DNA of 64,000 nucleotides from Bacteroidetes bacterium 43-93 (GCA_001897855.1 MKUO01000023.1:1-64000); one strand, 5' to 3'. Positions 43,070 to 52,590 are shown, numbered from the stretch's first letter. Program-made: numbers and translations. Notes: generated by a model from the sequence alone, not told the origin.

Positions 43070-44172
43070 AGCCAAGGATAAGGGCAAGAGGATTGACCAA
43101 GTTGTTACCGGAATGGGCATGGAATTCATCTAAAAGAAGGCCCCTGGCAAGCTATAACCCCACACGTGCTACAGAACGCAAAGCTGATCTAAACCCGATC
43201 TACACGGTTTTTGACTATAACGAGCATGACTATGTAGAGAAAAAAGTATTGGATGAAAAGGCCTGCTATATCTATAAAAACAGCGGCAACGTTACCTGGA
43301 TCAATGTGGATGGCTTAAAAAAAGACGAGGTTGAAAAGCTATGCGCACATTATAATATACACCCGCTGGTATTAGAGGATATACTCAGCCAGGGACAGCG
43401 TGCCAAGATGGATGAGATAGATAATGTGATCTATTGCCTGCTGCCTATGCTGTATTATAATGAAGATACGGGTGAAATAGAATCGGAGCAGGTAAGTATT
43501 GTATTGGGTAAGGATTTTGTTATCTCCTTCCAGGAAGATCCGGAACGTGATGTATTTAACCACATCCGCGACAGGATACGCAGCGGATTTACCAAGATAA
43601 GGCAGCGTGCTGCTGACTACCTGTGCTATAGCCTGCTGGATAGTATTGTTGACAGCTATTTTGGCATCATTGACAAAATAAATGTTCGGATAGAACGGCT
43701 GGAAGATGCGCTGATGCAGCAAAAGGAATATGGCACACTCGAGAAAATAAGCATACTCCGCCGTGAGGTAATGATGTTCCGCAGGTCTATTACTCCTGTG
43801 AGAGAACTGGTTAACTGCTTTCTCGTAAGCGAGAATACTCTGCTGGAAGACAGGCATGACAAATACTATAAAGATGTTCTGGACCATATTACCCAGGCAA
43901 TAGACTATTCTGAGAACCACCGGGAAATGCTGATGAACCTGCAGGATCTTTCCATGAGCCAGATAAACCTGCGCATGAACGAGGTAATGAAGGTCTTTAC
44001 ACTACTGGCTACTTTGATGGCGCCAGCCACAGTCATTGGTGGCATATTCGGCATGAACTTCGATGTGATACCTCTTACACATCACCGGGAAGGTTTTTAT
44101 GTAACTGTGGCCGCCATGTTATTGATACCGGGTTTTATGATGTTCTACTTCAGGCGTAAGGGATGGTTTTAG
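43066..44172 (+). CDS. corA: CorA-family magnesium/cobalt transporter
   Basis: A 368-residue metal-ion channel. The long N-terminal cytosolic domain (about 1-300) ends in the pore helix, with the signature GMN in GGIFGMNFDVIPL just after the first membrane segment (TLLATLMAPATVIGG), then a second helix (about 340-360) and a short basic tail (YFRRKGWF). Homopentameric Mg2+ uptake is the family function. The N-terminal 40 residues are basic and unusual; a later start is possible. The end overlaps the next gene (a GT2) by 10 bp. The start codon lies inside a perfect dyad. Confidence 0.93.
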   Translation: MQPRIRARGLTKLLPEWAWNSSKRRPLASYNPTRATERKADLNPIYTVFDYNEHDYVEKKVLDEKACYIYKNSGNVTWINVDGLKKDEVEKLCAHYNIHPLVLEDILSQGQRAKMDEIDNVIYCLLPMLYYNEDTGEIESEQVSIVLGKDFVISFQEDPERDVFNHIRDRIRSGFTKIRQRAADYLCYSLLDSIVDSYFGIIDKINVRIERLEDALMQQKEYGTLEKISILRREVMMFRRSITPVRELVNCFLVSENTLLEDRHDKYYKDVLDHITQAIDYSENHREMLMNLQDLSMSQINLRMNEVMKVFTLLATLMAPATVIGGIFGMNFDVIPLTHHREGFYVTVAAMLLIPGFMMFYFRRKGWF

Positions 44173-45059
44173 AAAAGCCCTTTATCAGCATCGTCATGTG
44201 CACGTACAACCGTGCTGATTTTATACGACAAACCATCGAAAGCATCCAAGGCCAGACTTTTACCAACTGGGAACTGCTGGTGATGGATAACGGCTCGACC
44301 GATAATACAAAAGAAGTTATTGACGATATAGCCGACGAACGAATATTTCATCAACGGTTTGAGTCAACATCTACAGGCCGCCTCAGGAATATAGCTTTTA
44401 GCAAAGCGCAGGGAAACTATATAGCCCTGATGGATTCAGACGATCTATGGCTGCCGGAGAAATTGCAGAAGCAAATAGATCTGCTGAAGGAAAATCCGGA
44501 AATAAAGTTCTCCTTTACGAACAGCCAGGATTTTATTGGTGACCTGCAGGTAGTGCATACGCTGAATCAGCCGATAACAAGTACAGCGATACAAAATGCG
44601 TTTCTGCCGATGTTGCGCAGTGAACTTTTTCCTCCAATACAGACCTTCCTGTTTGAGAAAGAGTGCCTGGATGTATGTGGTGGTTTTCGGGAAACCCGCA
44701 TCTTTAATGATTATGAATTCATCGGCAAACTATGCTACCATTTTAATGCAGCCATACTGTACGAGCCTTTATTATTAAGAAGGCTACATAACGCGAATAG
44801 CATCAACATATACTCTGATGAATTGGCACAGGAGTATATGGAAGCCGTGCGCCTATTTAGAAAAGAGAAAATGATACCGGCTCTCCTTGCCAGCCAACTG
44901 TTATATACTACTGCTATGAATACGGGTAATGTGTACCTACAGCAAAAACAATGGCAAAAAGCAATAAATATCTATCTTGCGGGATGGCGGTATAAGCCCT
45001 TTAGCATGGTACCGCTGAAGAAATTGCTAAAAACGATGCTGCACCTTGTAAGCAGATAA
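44163..45059 (+). CDS. Family 2 glycosyltransferase (first of a tandem pair)
   Basis: A 298-residue GT-A enzyme. SIVMCTYNRADFIRQTIESI (9-28), MDNGSTDNTKEV and the DxD-type ALMDSDDLWLPEKL near residue 97 are GT2 hallmarks. The region after residue 200 has a helical C-terminal extension ending in a tail of the form A-x-x-x-Y-x-A-GW-x-Y-K-P-x-SMVP-L-K-K. The next gene shares this tail, so they are paralogues. Donor and acceptor unknown; likely surface glycan synthesis. It overlaps corA by 10 bp. Confidence 0.9.
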   Translation: MVLEKPFISIVMCTYNRADFIRQTIESIQGQTFTNWELLVMDNGSTDNTKEVIDDIADERIFHQRFESTSTGRLRNIAFSKAQGNYIALMDSDDLWLPEKLQKQIDLLKENPEIKFSFTNSQDFIGDLQVVHTLNQPITSTAIQNAFLPMLRSELFPPIQTFLFEKECLDVCGGFRETRIFNDYEFIGKLCYHFNAAILYEPLLLRRLHNANSINIYSDELAQEYMEAVRLFRKEKMIPALLASQLLYTTAMNTGNVYLQQKQWQKAINIYLAGWRYKPFSMVPLKKLLKTMLHLVSR

Positions 45060-45073
45060 AGTAGGTTTAAGCC

Positions 45074-45982
45074 TTGGAAAAAGAACAGAATCATACACCG
45101 CTTGTAAGTATTATAATGCCTACCCTGAACAGGGAAAAATTTATTGCGGAAACTACATTCAGCATTCAAAAGCAAACCTATACCAACTGGGAGCTGATCA
45201 TCATGGATGATGGCTCTGATGATAATACCAATAAAATTGTAGCCAGGCTTAAAGAAACGGACGACCGTATTCAGTATCATAACAATGGTGTAAAACGAAT
45301 TACGGGCAAGCTTAAAAACAGGGGTATTGAATTGGCCCAAGGTGAATTAATAGCATTTATGGACTCTGACGACCTATGGCATCCTGAAAAGCTGGCAAAG
45401 CAGGTGCTTGCACTGCAACAATACCCCGAGGCCGGCTTCTCTTTTACCAATGGATGCAATTTCAGAGATGAGGATAAAGTAATTGAAGCAATATATTATC
45501 AAAGGCAGTCGGGCGCAATCTGTGCTGATTTCTTCAAATCTATCTGCAGCGGCGATACGGGTGTTTTTATACAAACTGTTATGGTATGGAAACGCCTGTT
45601 GCATGAAGAAAACCTCTTCAGGATTAACCGCACTTTCACAGATTACAGCTTCATCACCAATCTGGCACAGCAATATAAAGGAGTCATTCTATACGAAGTG
45701 CTGTTGCAACGCAGGATACATCCAGTAGCCAATACGAAAATGAACTGGGTGGCAGATTATGAAGAACATATTGAGACCATTATACGTTATAAACAAGCGC
45801 ATAAACTAGACCCCGTACTGGCAAGCAAGATCTTGTTCATTACTCATATCAATCTTGGAGAAGAATACTTAAGCCGGGGTATGAAAAAAGAAGCGAGAAC
45901 GGCGTTCAGAGCATCGTGGCAATACAATAAGCTAAGTGTTGTCCCATTCAAAAAAACCGCCAAGTCTATCGTAAAGCGTTAG
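45074..45982 (+). CDS. Family 2 glycosyltransferase (second of a tandem pair)
   Basis: A 302-residue GT-A enzyme with SIIMPTLNREKFIAET, TNWELIIMDDGSDDNT, and FMDSDDLWHPEKLAKQ (DxD). Like its neighbour it ends with a helical region and a W-x-Y-N-K-L-S-V-V-P-F-K-K tail. The start is TTG at 45074 (MEKEQNHTPL), 14 bp after the previous gene, which suggests translational coupling. Acceptor and donor are unknown; the surrounding radical-SAM, methyltransferase and GT4 genes indicate a glycan pathway. Confidence 0.9.
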   Translation: MEKEQNHTPLVSIIMPTLNREKFIAETTFSIQKQTYTNWELIIMDDGSDDNTNKIVARLKETDDRIQYHNNGVKRITGKLKNRGIELAQGELIAFMDSDDLWHPEKLAKQVLALQQYPEAGFSFTNGCNFRDEDKVIEAIYYQRQSGAICADFFKSICSGDTGVFIQTVMVWKRLLHEENLFRINRTFTDYSFITNLAQQYKGVILYEVLLQRRIHPVANTKMNWVADYEEHIETIIRYKQAHKLDPVLASKILFITHINLGEEYLSRGMKKEARTAFRASWQYNKLSVVPFKKTAKSIVKR

Positions 45983-46036
45983 GTTCATCCGCCCTATTTC
46001 CTGATTCATCGGCTATTAATAACCCTATAATCGCAA

Positions 46037-46054
46037 CCCGGCTTATACGCCGGG
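46037..46054 (+). terminator. Hairpin after the GT2 pair
   Basis: CCCGGC and GCCGGG (46037-46042 and 46049-46054) enclose TTATAC. The T-rich stretch after it (CTAAAATTGTAATTTT) is imperfect, so termination may be partial. Confidence 0.5.
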
Positions 46055-46106
46055 CTAAAATTGTAATTTTATAGGTATCCAATTAAAGAAGAAAGGAATT
46101 AGCCAG

Positions 46107-47555
46107 ATGCGCGTATTATTTACACACTCCTATTTCTTGCGTTATGACCCCAAGCAATGGCGTACGATGCAGCCTTATGCCCCGTTGGGCACTATATACG
46201 CTGCCGCAGTATTGCGCCAGAATGGGTACGAGGTATTTCTGCATGATGTGATGTTTGCCGAAGGGCCCGAAACACTTGCCCCTGTATTGCAATCTGTGAA
46301 GCCGGATGTACTGGTGATCTATGATGACGGCTTTAACTACCTGACCAAAATGTGCCTTACCAATATGCGCGAGGCAGCCTTTAAGATGAGCATGATGGCT
46401 AAGGAAGCCGGATGCAAGGTAGTCGTATCTTCTTCTGACTCTACAGACCATGCAGGCGAGTACCTGGAAAACAAGGCAGACTATATAATAATAGGTGAAG
46501 CTGAGCAGACCCTGCTGGAATTACTGGCGAAATTGGGAAATAAAGAGAGCGATGTGGAAGGTGTAAAAGGACTGGCTTATCAACAGGATGGGAATATACA
46601 CCGTACCGGGGCCAGGCCCGTAATGAATAACCTGGATAGCCTGCCACTACCTGCATGGGACCTGGTAAATGTTGCAGACTACAGAAACGCGTGGATGCAA
46701 AGCACCGGCTATTTTTCTATGAATGTGGGCACTACTCGTGGTTGTCCGTTTAAATGCAACTGGTGTGCCAAGCCCATCTATGGCAACAGGTATAATGCAA
46801 GAACACCCGAGCATGTAGTATCTGAGTTGAAGATGCTGAAAGAGCGTTATCATTTTGACCATATCTGGTTTTGTGACGACATTTTTGGGCTGAAGCCGGG
46901 CTGGGTAAAACGCTTCGCAGAACTGGTAAATGAAGAGGGACTAAAATTCAGGTTCAAGATACAATCTCGTGCTGATCTGTTACTTAAAGATGAACAGATA
47001 CAATACCTGGCTGATGCGGGCTGCGAAGTAGTATGGATGGGTGCCGAGAGTGGTTCGCAGCGGATACTGGACGCCATGGACAAAGGCACCACCGTAGAAC
47101 AGATAGCTGAGGCCACACGCTTGCTGAAATTGCATGGTATCAAGCCTGCATTCTTTTTACAATTTGGCTACCTGGGAGAAACGAAAGAAGATATACAGAT
47201 GACGCTGGATATGGTGAAGCGATTGCTGCCGGCAGATCTTGGTATCTCTGTATCTTATCCGCTACCGGGTACAGGCTTTTACGAGAAAGTAAAAGAACAG
47301 TTAAAGACCAAAACCAACTGGACAGATAGCGATGAGCTGGCACTCATGTTCAGCAATACATACAAGCCTGAATTTTATAAGCAATTGCACAGGTATGTAC
47401 ATGCATTTTATAAAAAGGCATCAGCAGCCGACAGGCTCAGGAAGATATTCAGCAAAGATTCATTAGACCGAAAGCACTTATTTACAGCCATCAAGTTCCC
47501 TTACTATTCATTAAAGGAACTGCAGCAAAAAAGACTTTTGCAGAAGCTTTACTAA
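46107..47555 (+). CDS. B12-binding-domain radical SAM protein
   Basis: A 482-residue protein with an N-terminal cobalamin-binding Rossmann domain (about 1-150; FLHDVMFAEGPETLAP) and a radical SAM core (about 200-420). The [4Fe-4S] cysteines are in GCPFKCNWCAKPI (CxxxCxxC). Also present are the ESGSQRILDAMDKG and QFGYLGETKEDIQMTL segments usual for this subfamily. Members of this class methylate or modify unactivated carbons in glycans and other natural products. Its place next to methyltransferases and glycosyltransferases suggests modification of a sugar or lipid (inference). A GAAAGGAA Shine-Dalgarno-like stretch precedes it. Confidence 0.9.
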   Translation: MRVLFTHSYFLRYDPKQWRTMQPYAPLGTIYAAAVLRQNGYEVFLHDVMFAEGPETLAPVLQSVKPDVLVIYDDGFNYLTKMCLTNMREAAFKMSMMAKEAGCKVVVSSSDSTDHAGEYLENKADYIIIGEAEQTLLELLAKLGNKESDVEGVKGLAYQQDGNIHRTGARPVMNNLDSLPLPAWDLVNVADYRNAWMQSTGYFSMNVGTTRGCPFKCNWCAKPIYGNRYNARTPEHVVSELKMLKERYHFDHIWFCDDIFGLKPGWVKRFAELVNEEGLKFRFKIQSRADLLLKDEQIQYLADAGCEVVWMGAESGSQRILDAMDKGTTVEQIAEATRLLKLHGIKPAFFLQFGYLGETKEDIQMTLDMVKRLLPADLGISVSYPLPGTGFYEKVKEQLKTKTNWTDSDELALMFSNTYKPEFYKQLHRYVHAFYKKASAADRLRKIFSKDSLDRKHLFTAIKFPYYSLKELQQKRLLQKLY

Positions 47556-47570
47556 TATTACTTTGTAGTT

Positions 47571-48374
47571 ATGACGGACGGAAGGCAGGAAATAAATGTT
47601 AGTGAAGCGTTCTCGAGGCAATCAACAGCTTTTGATGCCATTGATGATGCCAACAGCATTATTGGCTGGATGCGCGAAAGAGTGCGCAAAGAGGTATTGC
47701 TTTATATAAAGCCTTCTTCATCTATCCTGGAGCTGAATTGCGGAACGGGCATCGATTCTATATTCTTTGCAAAACGTGGCCATCACGTTACCGCTACAGA
47801 TAATGCAAGTGGCATGCTGGCAGCATTGGATGCTAAAGTAGATACGTTGCAGCTACAGCAATACATTACTACTAAAAAATGCTCTTTCAATAACCTCGAA
47901 CAGATCGAAGGACAATTTGATTATGTGTTCTCCAACTTCGGCGGACTGAACTGCACCGACAAACTGGATAAAGTATTAGATGATATTACCCATTTGCTAA
48001 AACCCGGAGGATATTTTACGCTCGTTATCATGCCTAAGGTTTGCCCATGGGAAATACTAACGCTGTTTAAAGGTTATTTTAAAACTGCATTTAGAAGATT
48101 TGGCAGTAAGGGAACTTCTGCCCATTTGGAGGGTGTCCATTTTCAATGTTACTATTACGCCCCTTCTTTTATTACCAGGCATCTTAAGGGTAAGTTCAGC
48201 TTGTCTTCCTTAAAGGGACTTTCAATTGTAGTACCTCCACCATATATTGAGGGCTTTATGGAAAAGCGTCCGGAACTCTTTAAAAGGCTGGAAAAGATCG
48301 AAAACAGCATTTGGGCTATGCGTCCATTCAATGGCTGGGCCGACCATTACATGATCACCATGCAAAAACTGTAA
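47571..48374 (+). CDS. Class I SAM-dependent methyltransferase
   Basis: A 267-residue methyltransferase. Motif I is ILELNCGTGIDSIFFAKRG, followed by VTATDNASGML as the acidic motif II, and DYVFSNFGGLNCT and LLKPGGYFTLVI as motifs IV and V. The motif I glycine pattern (L-N-C-G-T-G) is slightly atypical. An inserted region (about 160-230) may define the substrate. It is 15 bp after the radical SAM gene and 4 bp before a GT4 gene, so co-transcribed. Acceptor unknown. Confidence 0.9.
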   Translation: MTDGRQEINVSEAFSRQSTAFDAIDDANSIIGWMRERVRKEVLLYIKPSSSILELNCGTGIDSIFFAKRGHHVTATDNASGMLAALDAKVDTLQLQQYITTKKCSFNNLEQIEGQFDYVFSNFGGLNCTDKLDKVLDDITHLLKPGGYFTLVIMPKVCPWEILTLFKGYFKTAFRRFGSKGTSAHLEGVHFQCYYYAPSFITRHLKGKFSLSSLKGLSIVVPPPYIEGFMEKRPELFKRLEKIENSIWAMRPFNGWADHYMITMQKL

Positions 48375-48378
48375 TTGC

Positions 48379-49464
48379 ATGAGTGTATTAAAGCATTTAC
48401 TCATTGTTACTCCAGGCTTTCCAAAAGATAAGGACGATACATCGTGCCTGCCTGCTGTGCAGCAATTTATTTTATGCTATAAAAGGCTTCATCCTGAAAT
48501 TACTTTTACTATAATATCCCTGCATTATCCTTTTGATCAGAAACACTATTGCTGGAATGGTATGGAAGTGTATTCACTCCGGGGCCAAAATAAAAATGGC
48601 ATACGAAGGGGCGGCACTATCTTAAGAGCAATAAGAAAAGGATTGTCTGTAAACCGTACAAATAATATTGATGCCGTGCTGGCGTTTTGGCTAACAGATG
48701 CGGCATTAGCGGCTAAATATATTTCAAGATCTATCCATGCACCAATACTTATATGGATGCATGGACAGGATGCCAAAGCTGGGAATAAATATGTGAGCTA
48801 TGTACATCCTGCACCAGATGACCTCGCTGCTATTTCCGACTACCAAAACGAGGTATTTAAAAAAGCACACGGTTTCAAAGCCGGCCATATTATTTACAAT
48901 GGTGTCAATAAAAATATTTTTCCTGCACTGAATTTTGATGACCGCGATATTGATCTGGTGTCTGTTGGCTCGTTGATACCATTGAAGCGGCAACATATGT
49001 TTATTGAGTTGGTGCAGCAATTGAAAGCAACTGATAAAAATATAAAAGCTGTTGTTGCAGGCGAAGGGATATTGCAGGGAGAATTAACCCATCAAATAAA
49101 GGAAGCTGGTCTTGATGATAACATTACCCTAACCGGTGGAATTAATCATGAAGCGGTATTGAAGCTGATGAACCGCGCTAAGATCTTAGTGCATACTTCT
49201 GAATATGAAGGGCACAGTACAGTGATATTAGAGGCTTTGTATTCCGGCTGTTATGTACTTTCTTTTTTGCCAATCGCCGGCCGAGAAACAGAGAATTTTA
49301 TTTTGTGCAAAGACACGGAAGAAATGCTGCAGCAATGCAAAATAATTTTATCGAAACACCAGGTTGCCAGGCGCGTATTAGTGTCAGATATGGACGACCG
49401 TGCGGAACAGGTGCACCATATACTTACTTCAAAACTATCTCATGCAGATAATAGCAGATCCTAA
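48379..49464 (+). CDS. Family 4 glycosyltransferase
   Basis: A 361-residue GT-B enzyme. The N-terminal LLIVTPGFPKDKDDTSCLPA resembles other bacterial GT4 starts; the C-terminal nucleotide-sugar domain has VSVGSLIPLKRQHMFIELV and the E-x7-E motif in HTSEYEGHSTVILEALYSG (near residue 285). It transfers a sugar with retention of configuration. It is next to methyltransferases that may modify the same glycan. The next gene starts inside its last 23 bases. Confidence 0.9.
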   Translation: MSVLKHLLIVTPGFPKDKDDTSCLPAVQQFILCYKRLHPEITFTIISLHYPFDQKHYCWNGMEVYSLRGQNKNGIRRGGTILRAIRKGLSVNRTNNIDAVLAFWLTDAALAAKYISRSIHAPILIWMHGQDAKAGNKYVSYVHPAPDDLAAISDYQNEVFKKAHGFKAGHIIYNGVNKNIFPALNFDDRDIDLVSVGSLIPLKRQHMFIELVQQLKATDKNIKAVVAGEGILQGELTHQIKEAGLDDNITLTGGINHEAVLKLMNRAKILVHTSEYEGHSTVILEALYSGCYVLSFLPIAGRETENFILCKDTEEMLQQCKIILSKHQVARRVLVSDMDDRAEQVHHILTSKLSHADNSRS

Positions 49465-50155
49465 GTTGTACGAGGAGAAAGAAAGACTATACTACGATGT
49501 ACGTAATAAAGAAGGCAGGATCATCTCTGATGAGACTTTGAAACAACTACCTTATGCAGACAGCTCTAACCCGTATTATAGCGAGTGGAATTTGCGTGCT
49601 AAGAATATGGAACGATTCCTTGCATATCTTAAGAAAAGAAAACAACCAAGCATAAAAATATTGGATGTAGGCTGCGGTAACGGATGGATGACGCATTTGC
49701 TATCAGAAGCAGGGTGTGATGTAACGGGCGCAGATCTGAACATGGAAGAGCTGCAACAGGCAGAACGCGTGTTCGGTACAGATGAAAAATTAAAATGGCT
49801 CTATGCAAACGTGTTAACAGATAATATTCCCGGTGCTCCTTTCGATCTTATCATCTTTGGCGCCAGCTGCCAGTACTTTCCAAATATTAATGAGCTCACC
49901 AAAAAATTACTGCCGTTATTATCACCGGGAGGGGAGATACATCTTCTGGATTCTATATTTTATAAGGATGCGCAAATAGGGGATGCCGCTTCGCGCAGCA
50001 AGGAATACTATAGTTCACTGGGCTTTCCGGAAATGGCCGGCTATTACCATCACCATTCCATTCCTTCTCTTAAAAAAGCGGGGTATACAAAAGTACACCC
50101 CGGTTTGTTTAGTAAGGCCACCCCATTACAATGGTGGAAAACTATAAAACAATAA
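49442..50155 (+). CDS. Class I SAM-dependent methyltransferase
   Basis: A 237-residue methyltransferase. Motif I ILDVGCGNGWMTHLLSEAG and ADLNMEELQQAE are intact, with DLIIFGASCQYFPNINEL and LLPLLSPGGEIHLLDSI following. ATG 49442 (MQIIADPKLYEE) is chosen over an upstream in-frame ATG at 49400 because the upstream codons lie wholly within the GT4 reading frame. It overlaps the GT4 gene by 23 bp and ends the plus-strand run of the glycan cluster. Acceptor unknown. Confidence 0.88.
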   Translation: MQIIADPKLYEEKERLYYDVRNKEGRIISDETLKQLPYADSSNPYYSEWNLRAKNMERFLAYLKKRKQPSIKILDVGCGNGWMTHLLSEAGCDVTGADLNMEELQQAERVFGTDEKLKWLYANVLTDNIPGAPFDLIIFGASCQYFPNINELTKKLLPLLSPGGEIHLLDSIFYKDAQIGDAASRSKEYYSSLGFPEMAGYYHHHSIPSLKKAGYTKVHPGLFSKATPLQWWKTIKQ

Positions 50156-50158
50156 AGA

Positions 50159-51088
50159 CTAACCTATAGCAGTAGCAAGGTGCGGATGATTCTGTTCTTT
50201 CAATTGTTTGAGCACCTTTTTTTGATAATTGAGCGGATGGTTTTTAGAAACGTACCATTTTGTTTTCATTGCCAGGTCATAATCCTGCATGGGGTATCCT
50301 TTCCTTTGCCATTTAAGCCGCCACCATTTATCCGTTGCGTTCATCAATAGCAGGTTTATCTGTTTAGGGAATATTAGATTAATTCCCTGCTCCCATATCC
50401 TGCGGAATGTTTTTGGCTCTTTTCTTGTTATCAGCGTTCCTGTACTCCAGGTGATGTTAGGAAACATATTCACCAGCCAGGCCCTGTTTTCATCAATAAG
50501 GCGCCTGTATACAAAAGAATTATATGCCGGAATCAAGGTAGCCAGTTCGGTGGCTGTGAAACGGTTTTGCTCTTCGATACATAGCTTAGACTCATCAATG
50601 AAGTAGTTCATACAGAAAGAATGCTGTGCATTCCACAAAAAGGTCATCTTTTTAAAGAGATGCAATATGGTGCGGCATATCCACAACCTGTTCTTTTTGG
50701 TAATGATAAAAAGGTCTATATCCGATTTTTCATTGGCATAGCCTTTGGATAGGGAGCCTGAAATGCAAACTGATTCAACAAAAGGAAACCTGGCAATCCT
50801 GGATGCGGAGCGATAAGCTTCATCCATTAAGGCATCTGCTCTTTGCTTACCTTCCAGCCTTCTGGTCACCAATTCTCTATTGTCTTCCAACATGTAGAAG
50901 TTGTCATACACATAGATCGCTCCTGTAATGACCATTTCGCGCAGGGCGTGATATAATTCGTTGAGAGGTATGTCCATTGGTGAAAACCGGTGAATCTCCT
51001 CCAGGTAAAGCGGATGCTTGAAAATATGGAAATACTGCAGCGTAGCCCTGATCGTACTAACTACTTCTTCATTTTGTAAAACTCTCAT
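50159..51088 (-). CDS. Nucleotidyltransferase-domain protein (MNT-like)
   Basis: A 309-residue protein with a minimal nucleotidyltransferase core: GSLSKGYANEKSDIDLFII (residues 111-129) gives the G-S ... D-x-D metal motif (D123, D125). The first 75 residues look like a winged helix, and a helical C-terminal half follows. Many such proteins transfer a nucleotide to a substrate or another protein; here the target is unknown. It sits in reverse orientation in the glycan cluster, 3 bp from the methyltransferase stop, and may be a separate cassette. No HEPN partner is recognised. Confidence 0.75.
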   Translation of the reverse strand: MRVLQNEEVVSTIRATLQYFHIFKHPLYLEEIHRFSPMDIPLNELYHALREMVITGAIYVYDNFYMLEDNRELVTRRLEGKQRADALMDEAYRSASRIARFPFVESVCISGSLSKGYANEKSDIDLFIITKKNRLWICRTILHLFKKMTFLWNAQHSFCMNYFIDESKLCIEEQNRFTATELATLIPAYNSFVYRRLIDENRAWLVNMFPNITWSTGTLITRKEPKTFRRIWEQGINLIFPKQINLLLMNATDKWWRLKWQRKGYPMQDYDLAMKTKWYVSKNHPLNYQKKVLKQLKEQNHPHLATAIG

Positions 51089-51321
51089 AAATCTTTATTT
51101 AGCTCATAGTCCCGCAAACGGGATAAAGCTTCATAAGCAGATACAAAGGAGCAAACAGGCAAATACGTTAGGCGTATAGTATTGGAAATAAAAATAGCGA
51201 ATATTATGCCATTCTTTGTCATGCTGCTATCAATTATCGTGGTTTTTAATGTATTTATAATATTAAATGAATTTTGAACATTCTTTAAATACCTTTTATT
51301 TTTACCGACTAAATACAAAAC

Positions 51322-52188
51322 ATGAGTTTGCAAAACGAAGCGTCAGAAAACATCTATTATAAATTCATTAGGTTTCTGCATAATATACTATTAAACATCA
51401 GGCAACATATAGGGCTGTTCCTTATCTGCATGATTATAGGTATTACGCCGCTTTTACTTAAAAACTATTCTGATTCTGACCTTTATAGAGCAAATTTTAC
51501 GGTTGCTTACGATGAGCTGTTTCGAAAGATTTATGGCGACAGGCTGGCAAAATTAAATACGCTTGTGCAACATCAGCAGACACAGACATTAAAAAATATC
51601 CTGGCTACTGATGAAAAAACAGCGCAGGCATTGAAAAGTGTTACCGGGAAAAACATCCTGGGTGATGACCTGAGCAAGGACCTGAATACAGATCATATAC
51701 CCTTTGTGGTAGAGATAGTTACAGATGATAGCTCAAAGATCATTCCTCTACAAAATGCAATTGTTCACTTCCTGGAAACAGGCGACGACTTTATGACCAA
51801 AAGGATGGAGGTGAAAATGCTGGAAAACAAGGAAGAACTGGATTATATTAATAAGCAACTTAACACTATCGATACCGTTTATCGTAAGTCAGGATCTGCG
51901 GAACCGCTTCCTGTACCGCAGTCAAAACCAAGCGATAATTCCACGGCATCTGAACAAGCTGATAACTCATTGATAGAGTTCTCTTACACGCTGTATAAAC
52001 GCAAACAGGAACTGATGCGTAAGCAAAGGATGCCGCAAAACCTGCTGATCATAGACGATGCTATCGTTTCTGTACAAAAGAAAAGATCAACCCTCCTGAT
52101 GATCGTTGCAGGAAGCGTAATTGGCTTTATATTTTATGCATTGATCGCCGGAATTATACTGCCGGCAATACGGTTTAAAGAACGCTAG
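51322..52188 (+). CDS. Wzz-like polysaccharide co-polymerase-type membrane protein
   Basis: A 288-residue protein with a membrane helix near each end (about 24-45 and 258-281) and a long, largely helical domain between them with a coiled-coil stretch (about 150-190) and a low-complexity segment rich in S, T, P and Q (about 195-220). This two-helix topology with a periplasmic domain is that of Wzz/chain-length regulators of O-antigen or exopolysaccharide. The family motif P-x2-P-x2-P-x4-P is not seen, so the call rests on topology and on context next to the glycan genes. Its stop overlaps that of the convergent epimerase gene. Confidence 0.6.
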   Translation: MSLQNEASENIYYKFIRFLHNILLNIRQHIGLFLICMIIGITPLLLKNYSDSDLYRANFTVAYDELFRKIYGDRLAKLNTLVQHQQTQTLKNILATDEKTAQALKSVTGKNILGDDLSKDLNTDHIPFVVEIVTDDSSKIIPLQNAIVHFLETGDDFMTKRMEVKMLENKEELDYINKQLNTIDTVYRKSGSAEPLPVPQSKPSDNSTASEQADNSLIEFSYTLYKRKQELMRKQRMPQNLLIIDDAIVSVQKKRSTLLMIVAGSVIGFIFYALIAGIILPAIRFKER

Positions 52189-52586
52189 CGAATTTCCTGG
52201 CAAAGCTCCACTAAAACGCCGTTGGTGGTTTTAGGATGCAGAAAGCAAACCATCTTATTATCAGCCCCTTTTTTAGGGGCTTCATTTATTAGCTCAAAAC
52301 CAAGGGCTGTCAGTCGCTTCATCTCTGCCTCAATATTTTCTACCTCAAAAGCTATGTGGTGAATACCTTCTCCTTTTTTATTGATGAATTTGCCAATAGG
52401 GCTGTTTTCATCGCTTGCTTCCAGTAATTCTATTTTAGATTCGCCGGTCATGAAAAAGGCGGTTTTTACTTTTTCAGAAGCTACTTCTTCTGTTTTGTAG
52501 CAAGGCGTATTCAGTAATTGTTCAAAAAGAGGTATGGATGTAGTCAATTCTTTAACAGCTATACCCAGGTGTTCTATCTTCAGCAT
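52185..52586 (-). CDS. mce: Methylmalonyl-CoA epimerase
   Basis: A 133-residue VOC/glyoxalase-fold protein. The start IEHLGIAVKELTTSIPLFEQL, then GEGIHHIAFEVENIEAEM and FLHPKTTNGVLVELCQE give the metal ligands (His 7, His near 77, Glu near 129) and match bacterial methylmalonyl-CoA epimerase, which interconverts the D and L forms in propionate metabolism. Other VOC enzymes are possible but less likely. It is 4 bp after bactofilin and shares stop-codon bases with the Wzz-like gene. Confidence 0.92.
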   Translation of the reverse strand: MLKIEHLGIAVKELTTSIPLFEQLLNTPCYKTEEVASEKVKTAFFMTGESKIELLEASDENSPIGKFINKKGEGIHHIAFEVENIEAEMKRLTALGFELINEAPKKGADNKMVCFLHPKTTNGVLVELCQEIR

Positions 52587-52590
52587 TCCA

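Noticed and set aside
51085-51333. 82-codon minus-strand frame ending with an ATGA overlap on the nucleotidyltransferase start
   Set aside because: The overlap is suggestive, but the sequence matches no family, starts inside the Wzz-like gene and has mixed composition. A 46-codon version from 51225 remains possible.
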